The notes under the pieces are model-generated. The model did no database searches and was not told where the DNA came from. It was given only the letters and a program-made list of their open reading frames with translations. 64,000 nucleotides of DNA, from NCBI GenBank assembly GCA_031415055.1, contig JANOQZ010000036.1, forward strand, positions 1-64,000, read 5' to 3'. Positions 1 to 8,185 of this stretch are shown here, piece by piece. Numbering within the stretch: position 1 is the first letter of the stretch; every line of letters starts with the position of its first letter. A program made the translations under genes and the position numbers. This DNA is from JANMOK01 sp031415055 (lineage in GTDB: Bacteria > Pseudomonadota > Alphaproteobacteria > Rhodobacterales > Rhodobacteraceae).

Positions 1-825
1 CCGGACCCGCGCATTTTCCTGCTCAACGGTTACATCCCCTCCGACCGCGATCTCATTGTTAACAATACGTTAATTCCGATCCTGTGCTCACCAGAGCAAA
101 TAGCCCGCTTCCGCGAATCCATCCCCAGCCACCCCTGCGCCCTGCAAATCGACAACGGCATGAACCGCCTTGGCCTGAAACCGCTGGAATTGGCATCAAT
201 CTTCCCGATCCTACCAAATCTCAACATCCAACTTATCCTCGGCCACCTGTCTTGTTCCGACGACACTCTCAGCCCCTTTAATCCCGCCCAACTCGCCACC
301 TTCCATACCCTAACCGCCCTACTCGCCCTTTACCCCCGCAGCCTCGCCGCCACCGGCGGCATCCTGCTTGGCGCACCCTACCACTTCGCCCTCACCCGCC
401 CCGGCATCGGCTTGTTCGGCGGCCAACCCTTCGCCCAAGCCAAACCCGTCGTCTCTTTGACCGCACCAATCCTGCAAATCCGCGACGTGCTGCCCGGCGA
501 ATCCATTGGTTACGGTGCCAGTTTCACCGCCACCCAATCCATGAAAATCGCTACCATCGCTGCCGGTTACGCCGACGGCCTGCCGCGCTCACTCAGCGGC
601 AATAGTAACTTCTACGCCAACGCAATCCCCTGCCCCCTCATCGGTCGTGTGTCGATGGACCTTGTTACCGTCGACGTCACTCACGTGCCGCAAGTCCCCG
701 GTAACATCGAAATCCTCGGCCCCAACCATTCCATCGACCAATTGGCCGCAGACGCTGGCACCATCGGCTACGAAATCCTGACCAGCCTTGGCACCCGCTA
801 TGAACGCATCTACAAGGGCGGCTGA
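1..825 (+). CDS. alr: Alanine racemase, 5'-truncated by window edge
   Basis: PLP-dependent interconversion of L- and D-alanine in the cytosol, supplying D-Ala for peptidoglycan. The frame is open from the first base, so the true start and the N-terminal PLP lysine lie outside the window; 274 residues remain. Visible signatures are the GYGASF stretch that carries the catalytic Tyr of the C-terminal domain, the GYADGLPRSLSG segment and SMDLVTVDVT near the end, all in the family's usual order. The stop precedes mlaE by 19 bases, so both are probably in one operon. Only the first segment is missing; no frameshift is seen. Confidence 0.93.
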   Translation, partial: PDPRIFLLNGYIPSDRDLIVNNTLIPILCSPEQIARFRESIPSHPCALQIDNGMNRLGLKPLELASIFPILPNLNIQLILGHLSCSDDTLSPFNPAQLATFHTLTALLALYPRSLAATGGILLGAPYHFALTRPGIGLFGGQPFAQAKPVVSLTAPILQIRDVLPGESIGYGASFTATQSMKIATIAAGYADGLPRSLSGNSNFYANAIPCPLIGRVSMDLVTVDVTHVPQVPGNIEILGPNHSIDQLAADAGTIGYEILTSLGTRYERIYKGG

Positions 826-844
826 AATCAGGCGGGCGGGCCGA

Positions 845-1639
845 ATGGCATTCTTCGACTTCTTCCATGGTGTCCTCGCCTCCATCGGTCGCTCCACCCT
901 CGCGCTCTGCGCGTCGGTCGGCCATCTGACGCTCTACATCACCCAAACCCTCTCCCACCTCGTCCGCCCACCGTTCTACTGGCGCGAGTTCGGCAACCAA
1001 CTGCTGCGCATCGGTTATTTCTCTCTGCCGGTCGTCGGCATGACCGCTCTGTTCACCGGTGCCGCCCTTGCGCTGCAAATCTATGCCGGTGGCAGCCGCT
1101 TCGCCGCCGAATCCGTCGTCCCCTCGATCGTCGCCATCGGCATGGTGCGCGAACACGGGCCGGTTCTCGGCGGCCTGATGGTCGCCGGTCGGGTCGCCGC
1201 CAGCATCGCCGCCGAACTTGGCACCATGAAAGTCACCGAACAGATCGACGCGCTGACCACGCTGTCGACCAACCCGATGAAATACCTGACCGTGCCCCGC
1301 GTCGCCGCCGCCACCATCGCCATGCCCATCCTCGCCTTCATTGGCGATATCATCGGCATCATGGGCGGCTTCCTTGTTGGCGTTGGCCAACTTGGCTTCA
1401 ACCCCGCCACTTACATCAAAAACACCGTCGATTTCCTTGAACCCATCGACATCTATTCCGGCCTCGTCAAAGCCGCTGCTTTCGGCTTCATCCTCGCCAT
1501 TATGGGCTGCTATCACGGCATGAATTCCGGTCGCGGCGCGCAAGGCGTTGGCCAAGCGACCACCAACGCCGTCGTTTCGGCTTCGGTGCTGATCCTCGCC
1601 GCCAACTACATCCTCACCAACCTGTTCTTTTCCGCATGA
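845..1639 (+). CDS. mlaE: MlaE-family lipid ABC transporter permease
   Basis: 264-residue inner-membrane permease of the MlaE (DUF140) family, which with an MlaF-type ATPase moves phospholipids between the inner membrane and a periplasmic MCE protein. The protein has an amphipathic N-terminus and about five hydrophobic segments. The conserved MKVTEQIDAL motif, which lies near the ATPase contact, and the MGCYHGM segment are both present. I chose the ATG at 845 because family members start shortly before the FF-hydrophobic stretch; in-frame TTG 788 and ATG 800 would overlap alr. Its stop overlaps the start of mlaF (ATGA), indicating translational coupling. No mlaD or mlaC partner is adjacent. 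Confidence 0.88.
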   Translation: MAFFDFFHGVLASIGRSTLALCASVGHLTLYITQTLSHLVRPPFYWREFGNQLLRIGYFSLPVVGMTALFTGAALALQIYAGGSRFAAESVVPSIVAIGMVREHGPVLGGLMVAGRVAASIAAELGTMKVTEQIDALTTLSTNPMKYLTVPRVAAATIAMPILAFIGDIIGIMGGFLVGVGQLGFNPATYIKNTVDFLEPIDIYSGLVKAAAFGFILAIMGCYHGMNSGRGAQGVGQATTNAVVSASVLILAANYILTNLFFSA

Positions 1640-2382
1640 CCGCCAAGATCTCGCTCCGCAGCCTCTCCAAGGCCTTCAACGGCAAACCGGTGCTGACCGG
1701 TGTCGATCTCGTCGTCGGCCAGGGCGAAAGTATGGTCATTATCGGCGGTTCGGGCACCGGCAAATCGGTGCTGCTGAAATGCATCCTTGGCATTATCCCG
1801 CCCGATGCCGGAAGCATTGTGGTGGACGGAGCCGACGCCAAAACCGACCGCGACGCCTTCCTCGCCAGGTTCGGCATGCTGTTCCAAGGCGGCGCGTTGT
1901 TCGACTCGATGCCGGTCTGGCAAAACGTCGCCTTCCGCCTGCTGCACTCCGGTACGCCCAAACTTGAAGCCCGTGACCTTGCCATCGAAAAGCTCCGCCG
2001 CGTCGGCCTCACTCCTGAAACCGCCGACCTCTACCCCGCCGAACTGTCCGGCGGCATGCAAAAACGCGTCGGCCTCGCCCGCGCCATCGCCTCCAACCCC
2101 GAGATCATCTTCTTTGACGAACCCACCACCGGGCTGGACCCGATCATGGCCGGGGTGATCAACGACCTGGTCCGCGAACTGGTCACCGAAATCGGCGCCA
2201 CCGCCATCACCATCACCCATGACATGAGCTCCGTCCGCGCCATCGCCGACAAAGTGGCGATGCTGCACGGCGGACGCGTGCAATGGACGGGGGCGATTGG
2301 GGATATGGACTCGTCGGGTGATCCGTATGTCGACCAATTCGTGCACGGCCGCGCCCAAGGGCCAATAGAAAGCGTGCGGTAG
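1636..2382 (+). CDS. mlaF: MlaF-family ABC transporter ATP-binding protein
   Basis: 248-residue ATPase of the retrograde/anterograde phospholipid transporter family. Walker A is GGSGTGKSVLLK at about residues 37-48, the signature is LSGGMQKRVGLARA (the M replaces the usual Q, as is typical of MlaF/Ttg2A), and Walker B with the D-loop is IIFFDEPTTGLDP. Its start overlaps the mlaE stop by four bases. Tandem hairpins follow the stop at once, so the operon probably ends here and the PqiA-like gene downstream may need its own promoter. The substrate is inferred from the family only. Confidence 0.9.
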   Translation: MTAKISLRSLSKAFNGKPVLTGVDLVVGQGESMVIIGGSGTGKSVLLKCILGIIPPDAGSIVVDGADAKTDRDAFLARFGMLFQGGALFDSMPVWQNVAFRLLHSGTPKLEARDLAIEKLRRVGLTPETADLYPAELSGGMQKRVGLARAIASNPEIIFFDEPTTGLDPIMAGVINDLVRELVTEIGATAITITHDMSSVRAIADKVAMLHGGRVQWTGAIGDMDSSGDPYVDQFVHGRAQGPIESVR

Positions 2383-2427
2383 GATGGGTGATTTCACCCA
2401 TCGTTGGTGCGCATTTAGCGCACCAAC
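2383..2427. terminator. Tandem perfect hairpins between mlaF and vapC
   Basis: Two adjacent inverted repeats: 2383-2391 with 2394-2402 (arm GATGGGTGA, 9 bp, minimal loop) and 2403-2412 with 2418-2427 (arm GTTGGTGCGC, 10 bp, loop ATTTA). They begin directly after the mlaF stop and end just before the vapC stop on the other strand, the place for a bidirectional terminator. No strong U tract follows on either strand, so termination efficiency is uncertain. The double-palindrome layout also fits a dispersed repeat of the REP type. Confidence 0.6.
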
Positions 2428-2434
2428 CCACCCC

Positions 2435-2815
2435 TCACCCCTCGCTCTTCCCCACCATAACCACCCGCTCCAACCCCTCGAAATGGGTATCGCAGGTCAA
2501 CAGGTCGGCGTTATGTTCCAAAGCAGTGGCATAGATTATGGCATCGGCAGTGGAAAGTTTGTGTTCGCGCCAGATTTCCGCGGCCCGCAAGGCTATTTTT
2601 GTGTTGAGATCGATAACCTGTCGTTTGACCGAAAAAGCCAAAACTTGCGTGCGTGACGTTGCACCGCCCTCACGCATTGCCCATTTTGCCAACTCCAGTT
2701 GCACCACCGTTGGAACCAGCCAACTTTCGCGATCTGGTAGTTCTGGCGCAACCAACGCACCTGTCTTGGTTCCGGCAAGGCATTCGATCCACGCAGACGT
2801 GTCGACCACGCGCAT
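2435..2815 (-). CDS. vapC: VapC-type PIN-domain toxin ribonuclease
   Basis: 126-residue PIN-domain protein. The four acidic residues expected of a metal-dependent PIN nuclease are visible: D5 in VVDTSAWIE, E41 in QLELAKWA, D91 in STADAIIYATA and D109 in LLTCDTH. Members cleave tRNA or rRNA and are held inactive by a cognate VapB. The start codon shares its A with the last base of the upstream antitoxin stop (TGATG), the usual coupling. The pair lies on the opposite strand within a run of housekeeping genes, which suggests insertion. The RNA target cannot be told from sequence. Confidence 0.88.
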   Translation of the reverse strand: MRVVDTSAWIECLAGTKTGALVAPELPDRESWLVPTVVQLELAKWAMREGGATSRTQVLAFSVKRQVIDLNTKIALRAAEIWREHKLSTADAIIYATALEHNADLLTCDTHFEGLERVVMVGKSEG

Positions 2816-3027
2816 CAGTAGCGATCATTTCGGTCACGGTAGTTCTCGGTGTTTGCACCTTTGAATATGGCCCGCAATTCATCAAGCGTTGGAACCGGCA
2901 CCAATTTGTACCCACCGTTGTCCGGAATAAACGCAAATTCCTGCCCCGGCTGCCAATTTTGATCCTCCCGCACTTCCTTGGGGATGGAAATCTGAAATTT
3001 CGAAGAAAGTTTGGTCGAAGTCGCCAT
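2815..3027 (-). CDS. vapB: VapB-type AbrB/SpoVT-fold antitoxin
   Basis: 70-residue DNA-binding antitoxin. The N-terminal half, with KFQISIPKEVRE, is a swapped-hairpin AbrB/MazE domain; the C-terminal part (LDELRAIFKGANTENYRDRNDRY) is a charged tail of the sort that wraps the toxin. It neutralises VapC and, by analogy with the family, represses its own operon. It is the first gene of a two-gene operon, with vapC starting at its stop. The roughly 100-base gap to the PqiA-like gene must hold both promoters. No palindromic operator was clear to me. Confidence 0.85.
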   Translation of the reverse strand: MATSTKLSSKFQISIPKEVREDQNWQPGQEFAFIPDNGGYKLVPVPTLDELRAIFKGANTENYRDRNDRY

Positions 3028-3127
3028 TTTCTTACGCCTTTATATCGATAGCCACAACGTAAGACTAGCGGTTCCAAAAATCAACCCCCCTTGCACCCGC
3101 CCCCAACCCCAACCATCTTCCCACCCC

Positions 3128-3562
3128 ATGACCCTGCGCCTTCTCAACCTCGCCCTGCTCATCCTCTTCCCCATCGCTTGGACCGCACCCTTGGCCAGCG
3201 CAGGCCTGCTGCCTTACTTCGATCTCGACGAAATCTCCGTCCTTACCGGCATCGCCAGCCTTTGGCACAAGGACATTTTCCTCGCCATCGTCGTAACCCT
3301 CTTCGCCATCGTTGCCCCAATAACAAAGATCGCTACCCTCGCCCTCATCCAGTTCGGCCCGCTCGACAAACGCCACTTCCCCATCCTCGAAATACTCGGC
3401 AAACTCGCAATGGCCGACGTGTTCCTGATCGCGCTTTACATCGTGCTGGTCAAAGGTGTTGGCATCGGCCGCGTTGAAACCGGCTGGGGGCTTTACCTGT
3501 TTACCTTCTGCGTTTTGGTCTCCATGTTGGTCACGCATCTGTCCAAAAAGTCTCTTCCATGA
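3128..3562 (+). CDS. PqiA-domain (paraquat-inducible protein A) membrane protein
   Basis: 144-residue integral membrane protein with an N-terminal hydrophobic helix and about four membrane segments, matching a single PqiA domain. The LTGIASLWHKDIFLAIVV stretch and the APITKIATL segment resemble the family. PqiA proteins act with MCE proteins in lipid transport between membranes, which agrees with the nearby mlaEF pair. The upstream in-frame codons (from 3011) encode a low-complexity Pro-rich stretch antisense to vapB, so ATG 3128 is the better start. The stop overlaps the next gene by four bases. An exact role cannot be given. Confidence 0.75.
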   Translation: MTLRLLNLALLILFPIAWTAPLASAGLLPYFDLDEISVLTGIASLWHKDIFLAIVVTLFAIVAPITKIATLALIQFGPLDKRHFPILEILGKLAMADVFLIALYIVLVKGVGIGRVETGWGLYLFTFCVLVSMLVTHLSKKSLP

Positions 3563-3879
3563 CGATTCTGAATCTGCTCATCGGCCTGACCCTGATCATC
3601 CCCATCTTCGCCGCCTTTATCTGGAGCGCGGCGCAAGCCTTTCGTCAAACCGGCTGGCTGCAATATGCCCATGCGGCCTCTGTGGCACTTACCCTGCTTG
3701 GCATGGCCACAATATCCTACAAAATCGAACCCGCCGCCCAATTCACTGGCCTGCTATTGGGCACTGCTGCGGGCATCGCCATCTGGCTGGAATCAGGCTG
3801 GTCAAAATTATTCCCCATCGTGCTCCTGCTGCTCGCCGTGGTCCTGATCCTCAAAATCCCCTTCGTCCAAGTTGTCTAA
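3559..3879 (+). CDS. Small integral membrane protein, unknown function
   Basis: 106 residues with three to four hydrophobic segments (about 4-24, 37-55, 58-76 and 82-104) and no catalytic motif. It starts within the stop of the PqiA-like gene (ATGA) and its own stop overlaps the TTG start of radA by eight bases, so it is coupled on both sides. It is not recognised as a named family. The position suggests a companion of the PqiA-domain protein rather than of RadA, but that is inference from coupling only. Confidence 0.65.
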   Translation: MTILNLLIGLTLIIPIFAAFIWSAAQAFRQTGWLQYAHAASVALTLLGMATISYKIEPAAQFTGLLLGTAAGIAIWLESGWSKLFPIVLLLLAVVLILKIPFVQVV

Positions 3880-5245
3880 ATCCGCCTCCACCTATGTTTG
3901 CTCGGCCTGTGGTGCCGCCACCCCGAAATGGGCCGGGTCTTGCGACAATTGCGGGGCGTGGAACACGATTTCCGAGGAAGCCGCCCTATCCAGCGGTCCC
4001 ACCGGCAAAACGCTTGGTGCAAGCAAAGGCCGCAAGGTTGAACTGACCGGTCTGACCTCTACCGAACCCCCACTTCCCCGCCGCACGTCCGGCATCGGCG
4101 AACTCGACCGCGTGCTCGGCGGTGGCCTCGTCCCCGCCAGCGCCATCCTGGTCGGCGGCGACCCCGGCATCGGCAAATCGACCATCCTGCTGCAAGCCGC
4201 CGCCGCATTCTCAAAAAACGGCGGCAAGGTGATTTATGTCTCCGGTGAAGAGGCAGCCAGCCAAATCCGCATGCGCGCTGACCGTCTTGGCCTGACCGAC
4301 GCCCCGATGCTGCTGGCTTCCGAAACCAACCTGCGCGACATCCTGACCACGCTGGACTCCGAAAAACCACAGCTCGCCATCATCGATTCGATCCAGACCA
4401 TGTGGGCCGATCACGTCGAAAGCGCGCCGGGTTCGGTCTCGCAAGTCCGCGCCGCCGCCCACGAATTGGTCTCCTTCGCCAAACGTCGCGGCACATCGAT
4501 CATCCTTGTCGGCCATGTCACCAAAGACGGCCAGATCGCTGGCCCCCGCGTCATCGAACACATGGTCGATACCGTCCTTTATTTCGAGGGCGAACGCGGC
4601 CACCAATTCCGCATTCTTCGCGCGGTGAAAAACCGCTTCGGCCCGGCAGATGAGATCGGGGTGTTCGAAATGACCGGTCTTGGCCTGCAAGAAGTCACCA
4701 ACCCCTCCGCCCTATTCCTGTCCGAACGCGAAAACCCGGCATCCGGCTCGGTGGTATTCGCCGGTATCGAAGGCACACGACCCCTGCTGGTCGAAATCCA
4801 GGCCCTCGTCGCCCCATCGCCGCTGGCTACCCCGCGTCGGTCGGTGGTGGGCTGGGACGCCGGACGCTTGGCGATGATCCTCGCCGTGCTCGATTCGCGC
4901 TGCGGCATTTCGTTCGGCGGCCTCGACGTCTACCTCAACGTCGCCGGGGGCATGCGCATCACCGAACCCGCCGCCGACCTTGCCGTCGCCGCCGCCTTGG
5001 TCTCGGCACGGCAAGACCTGCCAATTGCCAAAAACTGTGTCATTTTCGGCGAAATCAGCCTTTCAGGCGCCTTAAGACCAATAACTCAACCCGATTCCCG
5101 CCTTAAAGAAGCCGAAAAGTTGGGCTTTACAGCTGCTTACACCTCGTCGCGCCTGAAAATCGGCGCTACAACCGCGTTGACTTTGCTGAAAATGGATGAT
5201 TTGCCCGCCTTCATAGAAAAATGTTTCGGCCAAATCGGGGAATAG
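3872..5245 (+). CDS. radA: DNA repair protein RadA (Sms)
   Basis: 457-residue branch-migration ATPase acting on recombination intermediates. An N-terminal four-Cys zinc finger is visible (C10, C13, C24, C27). Walker A, GGDPGIGKST, lies at residues 95-104. The RadA-specific KNRFG motif appears in AVKNRFGPADEIG, and the C-terminal part is the Lon-like domain. Length is normal for the family. The start is TTG at 3872, within the previous gene's end; it places the zinc finger at the expected distance and no better ATG exists. cvpA follows after 11 bases. Confidence 0.95.
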   Translation: MSKSASTYVCSACGAATPKWAGSCDNCGAWNTISEEAALSSGPTGKTLGASKGRKVELTGLTSTEPPLPRRTSGIGELDRVLGGGLVPASAILVGGDPGIGKSTILLQAAAAFSKNGGKVIYVSGEEAASQIRMRADRLGLTDAPMLLASETNLRDILTTLDSEKPQLAIIDSIQTMWADHVESAPGSVSQVRAAAHELVSFAKRRGTSIILVGHVTKDGQIAGPRVIEHMVDTVLYFEGERGHQFRILRAVKNRFGPADEIGVFEMTGLGLQEVTNPSALFLSERENPASGSVVFAGIEGTRPLLVEIQALVAPSPLATPRRSVVGWDAGRLAMILAVLDSRCGISFGGLDVYLNVAGGMRITEPAADLAVAAALVSARQDLPIAKNCVIFGEISLSGALRPITQPDSRLKEAEKLGFTAAYTSSRLKIGATTALTLLKMDDLPAFIEKCFGQIGE

Positions 5246-5256
5246 GAAAACACTCG

Positions 5257-5895
5257 ATGGAAGATTTCACAGTCGTTGATGCAGGCGTTCTGGTCATAAT
5301 CGCGGTTTCTGCCCTATTGGCATTCTCGCGCGGCTTCATCCGCGAACTCCTGTCGATCCTCGGCTGGATTGCCGCCGCCGTCATCGCTTTCTACTTCGCC
5401 CCGCAAGCCGAACCGATCATCAAGGAAATCCCCTACCTCGGCGATTTCATTGGTGAGCAATGCGAACTGGCCATCCTCGCCGCCTTCGCCGCCGTCTTCG
5501 CGCTCGCACTTGTGGTCGTCTCAATCTTCACGCCCTTGCTTTCAGGTGCCGTGCAAAACTCCGCTCTCGGCCCCATTGACCAAGGCCTGGGCTTCCTGTT
5601 TGGCGTTGCGCGGGGCGTTCTGCTGGTCGCCATCGCCTTTATCGTTTACGACCGGGTGATCGCGGGCAGTGAAGGCATCGCCCAAGTTGACGGCGCCAAG
5701 TCCAAAGTCATCATCGCGCAAGTGCAAGCCAAGATCGAGGAACGCCTCAACCAAGACCAAAGCACCGCGATGGATTGGATCACCGGTCGTTTTGCCGCTT
5801 TAACCGCCGATTGTGTTGGCGCGCCAACAACGCCCGAAGCCGCCCCAGCGACGGAACCAACAGCCGAGCCGGCGACGACCGAAACCCAGACCTGA
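5257..5895 (+). CDS. cvpA: CvpA family membrane protein
   Basis: 212-residue protein with four predicted membrane helices within about residues 1-135 and a hydrophilic C-terminal tail rich in Ala, Thr, Pro and Glu. The LLAFSRGFIRELLSILGWI segment is typical of CvpA, first named for colicin V production and linked to envelope stress tolerance. ATG 5257 was chosen: an AGGAAA ribosome site lies just upstream, and an earlier in-frame ATG at 5221 is inside radA. In many proteobacteria purF follows cvpA; here it does not, and a convergent gene lies downstream behind a palindromic repeat. Confidence 0.88.
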   Translation: MEDFTVVDAGVLVIIAVSALLAFSRGFIRELLSILGWIAAAVIAFYFAPQAEPIIKEIPYLGDFIGEQCELAILAAFAAVFALALVVVSIFTPLLSGAVQNSALGPIDQGLGFLFGVARGVLLVAIAFIVYDRVIAGSEGIAQVDGAKSKVIIAQVQAKIEERLNQDQSTAMDWITGRFAALTADCVGAPTTPEAAPATEPTAEPATTETQT

Positions 5896-5906
5896 CATAC
5901 TTTCAC

Positions 5907-5987
5907 GGTCACCCCGGACTTGTTCCGGGGTCCAGCGAAACAGGCGCGGCGCTGCAACTGGATTGCCGGACCAACTCCGGCAATGAC
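5907..5987. repeat. Dispersed palindromic repeat between convergent genes
   Basis: Composite palindromic unit of about 80 bases. One half holds CCCCGGACTTGTTCCGGGG at 5912-5930, and the other holds GCCGGACCAACTCCGGC, so each half forms its own hairpin. Both outer ends read GTCA-type and TGAC-type borders. The design is that of the mobile palindromic elements common in alphaproteobacterial intergenic spaces (recalled, not searched). It sits between the 3' ends of cvpA and the convergent nnr gene, where it could also stop transcription from both sides. No second copy was seen in this window. Confidence 0.7.
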
Positions 5988-6012
5988 TAAGGCAATGTTG
6001 CGCCGAACCTTT

Positions 6013-7683
6013 TCAAACCCCCAAATCCCTCAATACCCGCGGCAACACTTCCGGCAAATCTTCCGCAATCAGCCCCGGACCGAACTTCAAGGCGCATTCC
6101 ACATGCAGCCAAGCCGCCGTTTCCGCCGCCTGCATCACCCCAAACCCCCGCGCCAACAGCCCGCAAATAAACCCCGCCAACACATCCCCCGACCCCGCCG
6201 TCGCCAGCCACGGCGCCGAGCGCTCATAATGCGCCGAGTTGATCGCGCAGCGTCCCGAAGCATCGGCAATCACCGTATCTGCCCCTTTGAACAGCACGAC
6301 GCACCCGGCCCGCTTCGCCGCCTCACGAGTTGCATCGACCTTGGAATATGCCGGACCCGTAGTTGCCGGTTCCGCCAGCTTGGCGGCAATATCGGGAAAC
6401 AGTCGGGCAAATTCTCCCGCATGCGGCGTCAAGACGCAATTCCCATGCAACAACCCAAACAACCCCGCATCCCCCGCCAAAGCCATCAACGCATCCGCAT
6501 CAATCACCACCGATCTCGCTTCCCCGGCCCCCGCGCCGGGGCCTCCTTTCACACCCAACGCCACCGCCAAAATCTCCCGCGCCCGCTCCACCCCCAACCC
6601 CGGCCCGATACACAAGGCATTGATCCGCGCATCCGCCAGCACCGCCGCCAGCGCCGCCGCATCCCCCACCTGCCTCAACATCACCGCATCCACCCGCGCC
6701 GCATTCTCGACCAATGCCTCCGGCACCACCGCCAAAGTCACCAACCCCGCCCCGATCCTGAGCGCCCCCCTCGCCGCCAGCCGCGCCGCCCCGCCATGAC
6801 CAGAAGGACCAGAAAGGATCAGGGCGTGGCCGTAGTCGAACTTGTGCTCGCCTGTACATTTATCCAGTATGCTCTCGGCACTGGAATATCCCGGTCTTAA
6901 GTCGACGCCGTCCAACATTGAAACCACAGTCCCGTTTGGCTTCGTCTTGGTCGCCGGATCATACCTCTCGCCCAACACGCGCATAGCCTGCCGACCGTCC
7001 AGCCCAATGTTTTTGACGACCACCTTTCCACAATGCTCAGCCCCTTGGGCCAAGAAGTGACCCAACTTCGCGTAGGCAAATGTTATCGTCAGGTCAGCAC
7101 GCAGTCCGCCACCCCTGTTGACGCTCAAATCGCGCCCGCTGTCAGCACATAGCCCCGATGGCACATCCACAGCCACAAGCCGGGCCATGTGGTTTCGGGC
7201 CGAATCCTCAAGAACCTTAGCTGCGTGATCAGCGACACCCTCTAACAATCGCGACAAGCCGATGCCGAAAAGGCAATCTACATAGACATCCGCGTCGGTA
7301 TCCCAAGGGGCAAGGGTCTCCGCAGCCCTCACCTCCCCCACCCCCTTCCACCTTTCACAACACACCGACGCATCCACCGGCAACCTCCCCTCGTCCCCAT
7401 ACAGGAACACCTCCACCTCCCACCCGCGCTGCTTCAACAGCCGCGCCACCACAAACCCGTCGCCGCCGTTGTTCCCCGGCCCGCACAGCACCACCGCCTT
7501 ATGCGAGGTCGAAGCCAGCTCCGGCCATTCCGCCAAAATCGCCGCGACCACCCCGCGCCCGGCGCGTTCCATCAGCTCCAGCCCGGTCACTTCGCCCGAG
7601 GCAATCGCAGCGGCTTCAATCGCCCGCATTTGCGCGGCCGTCAAAAGTTCAACCAAAGCAAATTCCTTTCGACCAAAGTTCAT
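6013..7683 (-). CDS. nnr: Bifunctional NAD(P)H-hydrate epimerase / ADP-dependent NAD(P)H-hydrate dehydratase
   Basis: 556-residue fused repair enzyme for hydrated NADH/NADPH. The N-terminal domain (about 1-215, YjeF-N) epimerises R- and S-NAD(P)HX and shows GPGNNGGDGFVVARLL and the VAVDVPSGL motif. The C-terminal domain (about 280-556, ribokinase-like YjeF-C) dehydrates S-NAD(P)HX and shows TPHAGEFARLF and the AGSGDVLAG anion-hole motif. Length is a little above the usual 490-510 because of insertions around 240-275 and 400. It faces glnB with 139 bases between the two starts. ATG 7683 is used; a GTG ten codons later is possible. Confidence 0.93.
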   Translation of the reverse strand: MNFGRKEFALVELLTAAQMRAIEAAAIASGEVTGLELMERAGRGVVAAILAEWPELASTSHKAVVLCGPGNNGGDGFVVARLLKQRGWEVEVFLYGDEGRLPVDASVCCERWKGVGEVRAAETLAPWDTDADVYVDCLFGIGLSRLLEGVADHAAKVLEDSARNHMARLVAVDVPSGLCADSGRDLSVNRGGGLRADLTITFAYAKLGHFLAQGAEHCGKVVVKNIGLDGRQAMRVLGERYDPATKTKPNGTVVSMLDGVDLRPGYSSAESILDKCTGEHKFDYGHALILSGPSGHGGAARLAARGALRIGAGLVTLAVVPEALVENAARVDAVMLRQVGDAAALAAVLADARINALCIGPGLGVERAREILAVALGVKGGPGAGAGEARSVVIDADALMALAGDAGLFGLLHGNCVLTPHAGEFARLFPDIAAKLAEPATTGPAYSKVDATREAAKRAGCVVLFKGADTVIADASGRCAINSAHYERSAPWLATAGSGDVLAGFICGLLARGFGVMQAAETAAWLHVECALKFGPGLIAEDLPEVLPRVLRDLGV

Positions 7684-7822
7684 CCCTTAAGCAATCTGCC
7701 CAAAAATTAAGCACTTCCAACGAATCCCGCCAACACAACCATTTTCCCGACCCCTCACCAATAGACTCCCCCCAACCAAACTGATTTGACGCCCTCAACA
7801 GACCTTACGGGGAGCCTAACCC

Positions 7823-8161
7823 ATGAAGAAAATCGAAGCCATCATCAAGCCGTTCAAGCTGGATGAAGTCAAAGAAGCCCTGCAAGAATTCGGCGTACAA
7901 GGCCTGTCGGTGATCGAAGCCAAAGGCTTTGGCCGCCAGAAAGGCCATACCGAACTTTATCGCGGCGCCGAATATGTCGTCGATTTCTTGCCGAAAGTGA
8001 AAATCGAACTGGTCGTTTCCGACGAACAGGTCGAGGGCGCCATCGCCGCCATCATCGCCGCCGCCAAAACCGGCAAAATCGGCGACGGCAAGATCTTCGT
8101 CTCGACCGTCGAATATGCCGTGCGCATCCGCACCGGCGAAGAAGGCCCAGAAGCTCTTTAA
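7823..8161 (+). CDS. glnB: Nitrogen regulatory protein PII (GlnB)
   Basis: 112-residue trimeric signal protein that reports 2-oxoglutarate and ATP/ADP and controls GlnE, NtrB and other targets. The T-loop is intact with the uridylylated Tyr at position 51 inside RGAEYVVDF. The first lines KKIEAIIKPFKLDEVKEAL and the C-terminal STVEYAVRIRTGE are diagnostic. A strong GGGGAG ribosome site ends 8 bases before the ATG. glnA starts 24 bases after its stop, the standard glnBA arrangement. I saw no convincing NtrC or sigma-54 site in the 139-base upstream gap. Confidence 0.97.
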   Translation: MKKIEAIIKPFKLDEVKEALQEFGVQGLSVIEAKGFGRQKGHTELYRGAEYVVDFLPKVKIELVVSDEQVEGAIAAIIAAAKTGKIGDGKIFVSTVEYAVRIRTGEEGPEAL

Positions 8162-8185
8162 CCTAAACCAAAACAGGACCCAAAC

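Noticed and set aside
677..1555. Long minus-strand open frame (292 codons) opposite alr and mlaE
   Set aside because: It is the mirror of strongly GC-rich coding sequence, is dominated by Gly, Asp and Glu repeats, and has no domain; alr and mlaE have clear family motifs on the other strand.
7684..7822. NtrC or sigma-54 promoter before glnB
   Set aside because: I could not find a convincing GG-N10-GC element or paired NtrC sites; a TTGACG at 7786 lacks a matching -10.
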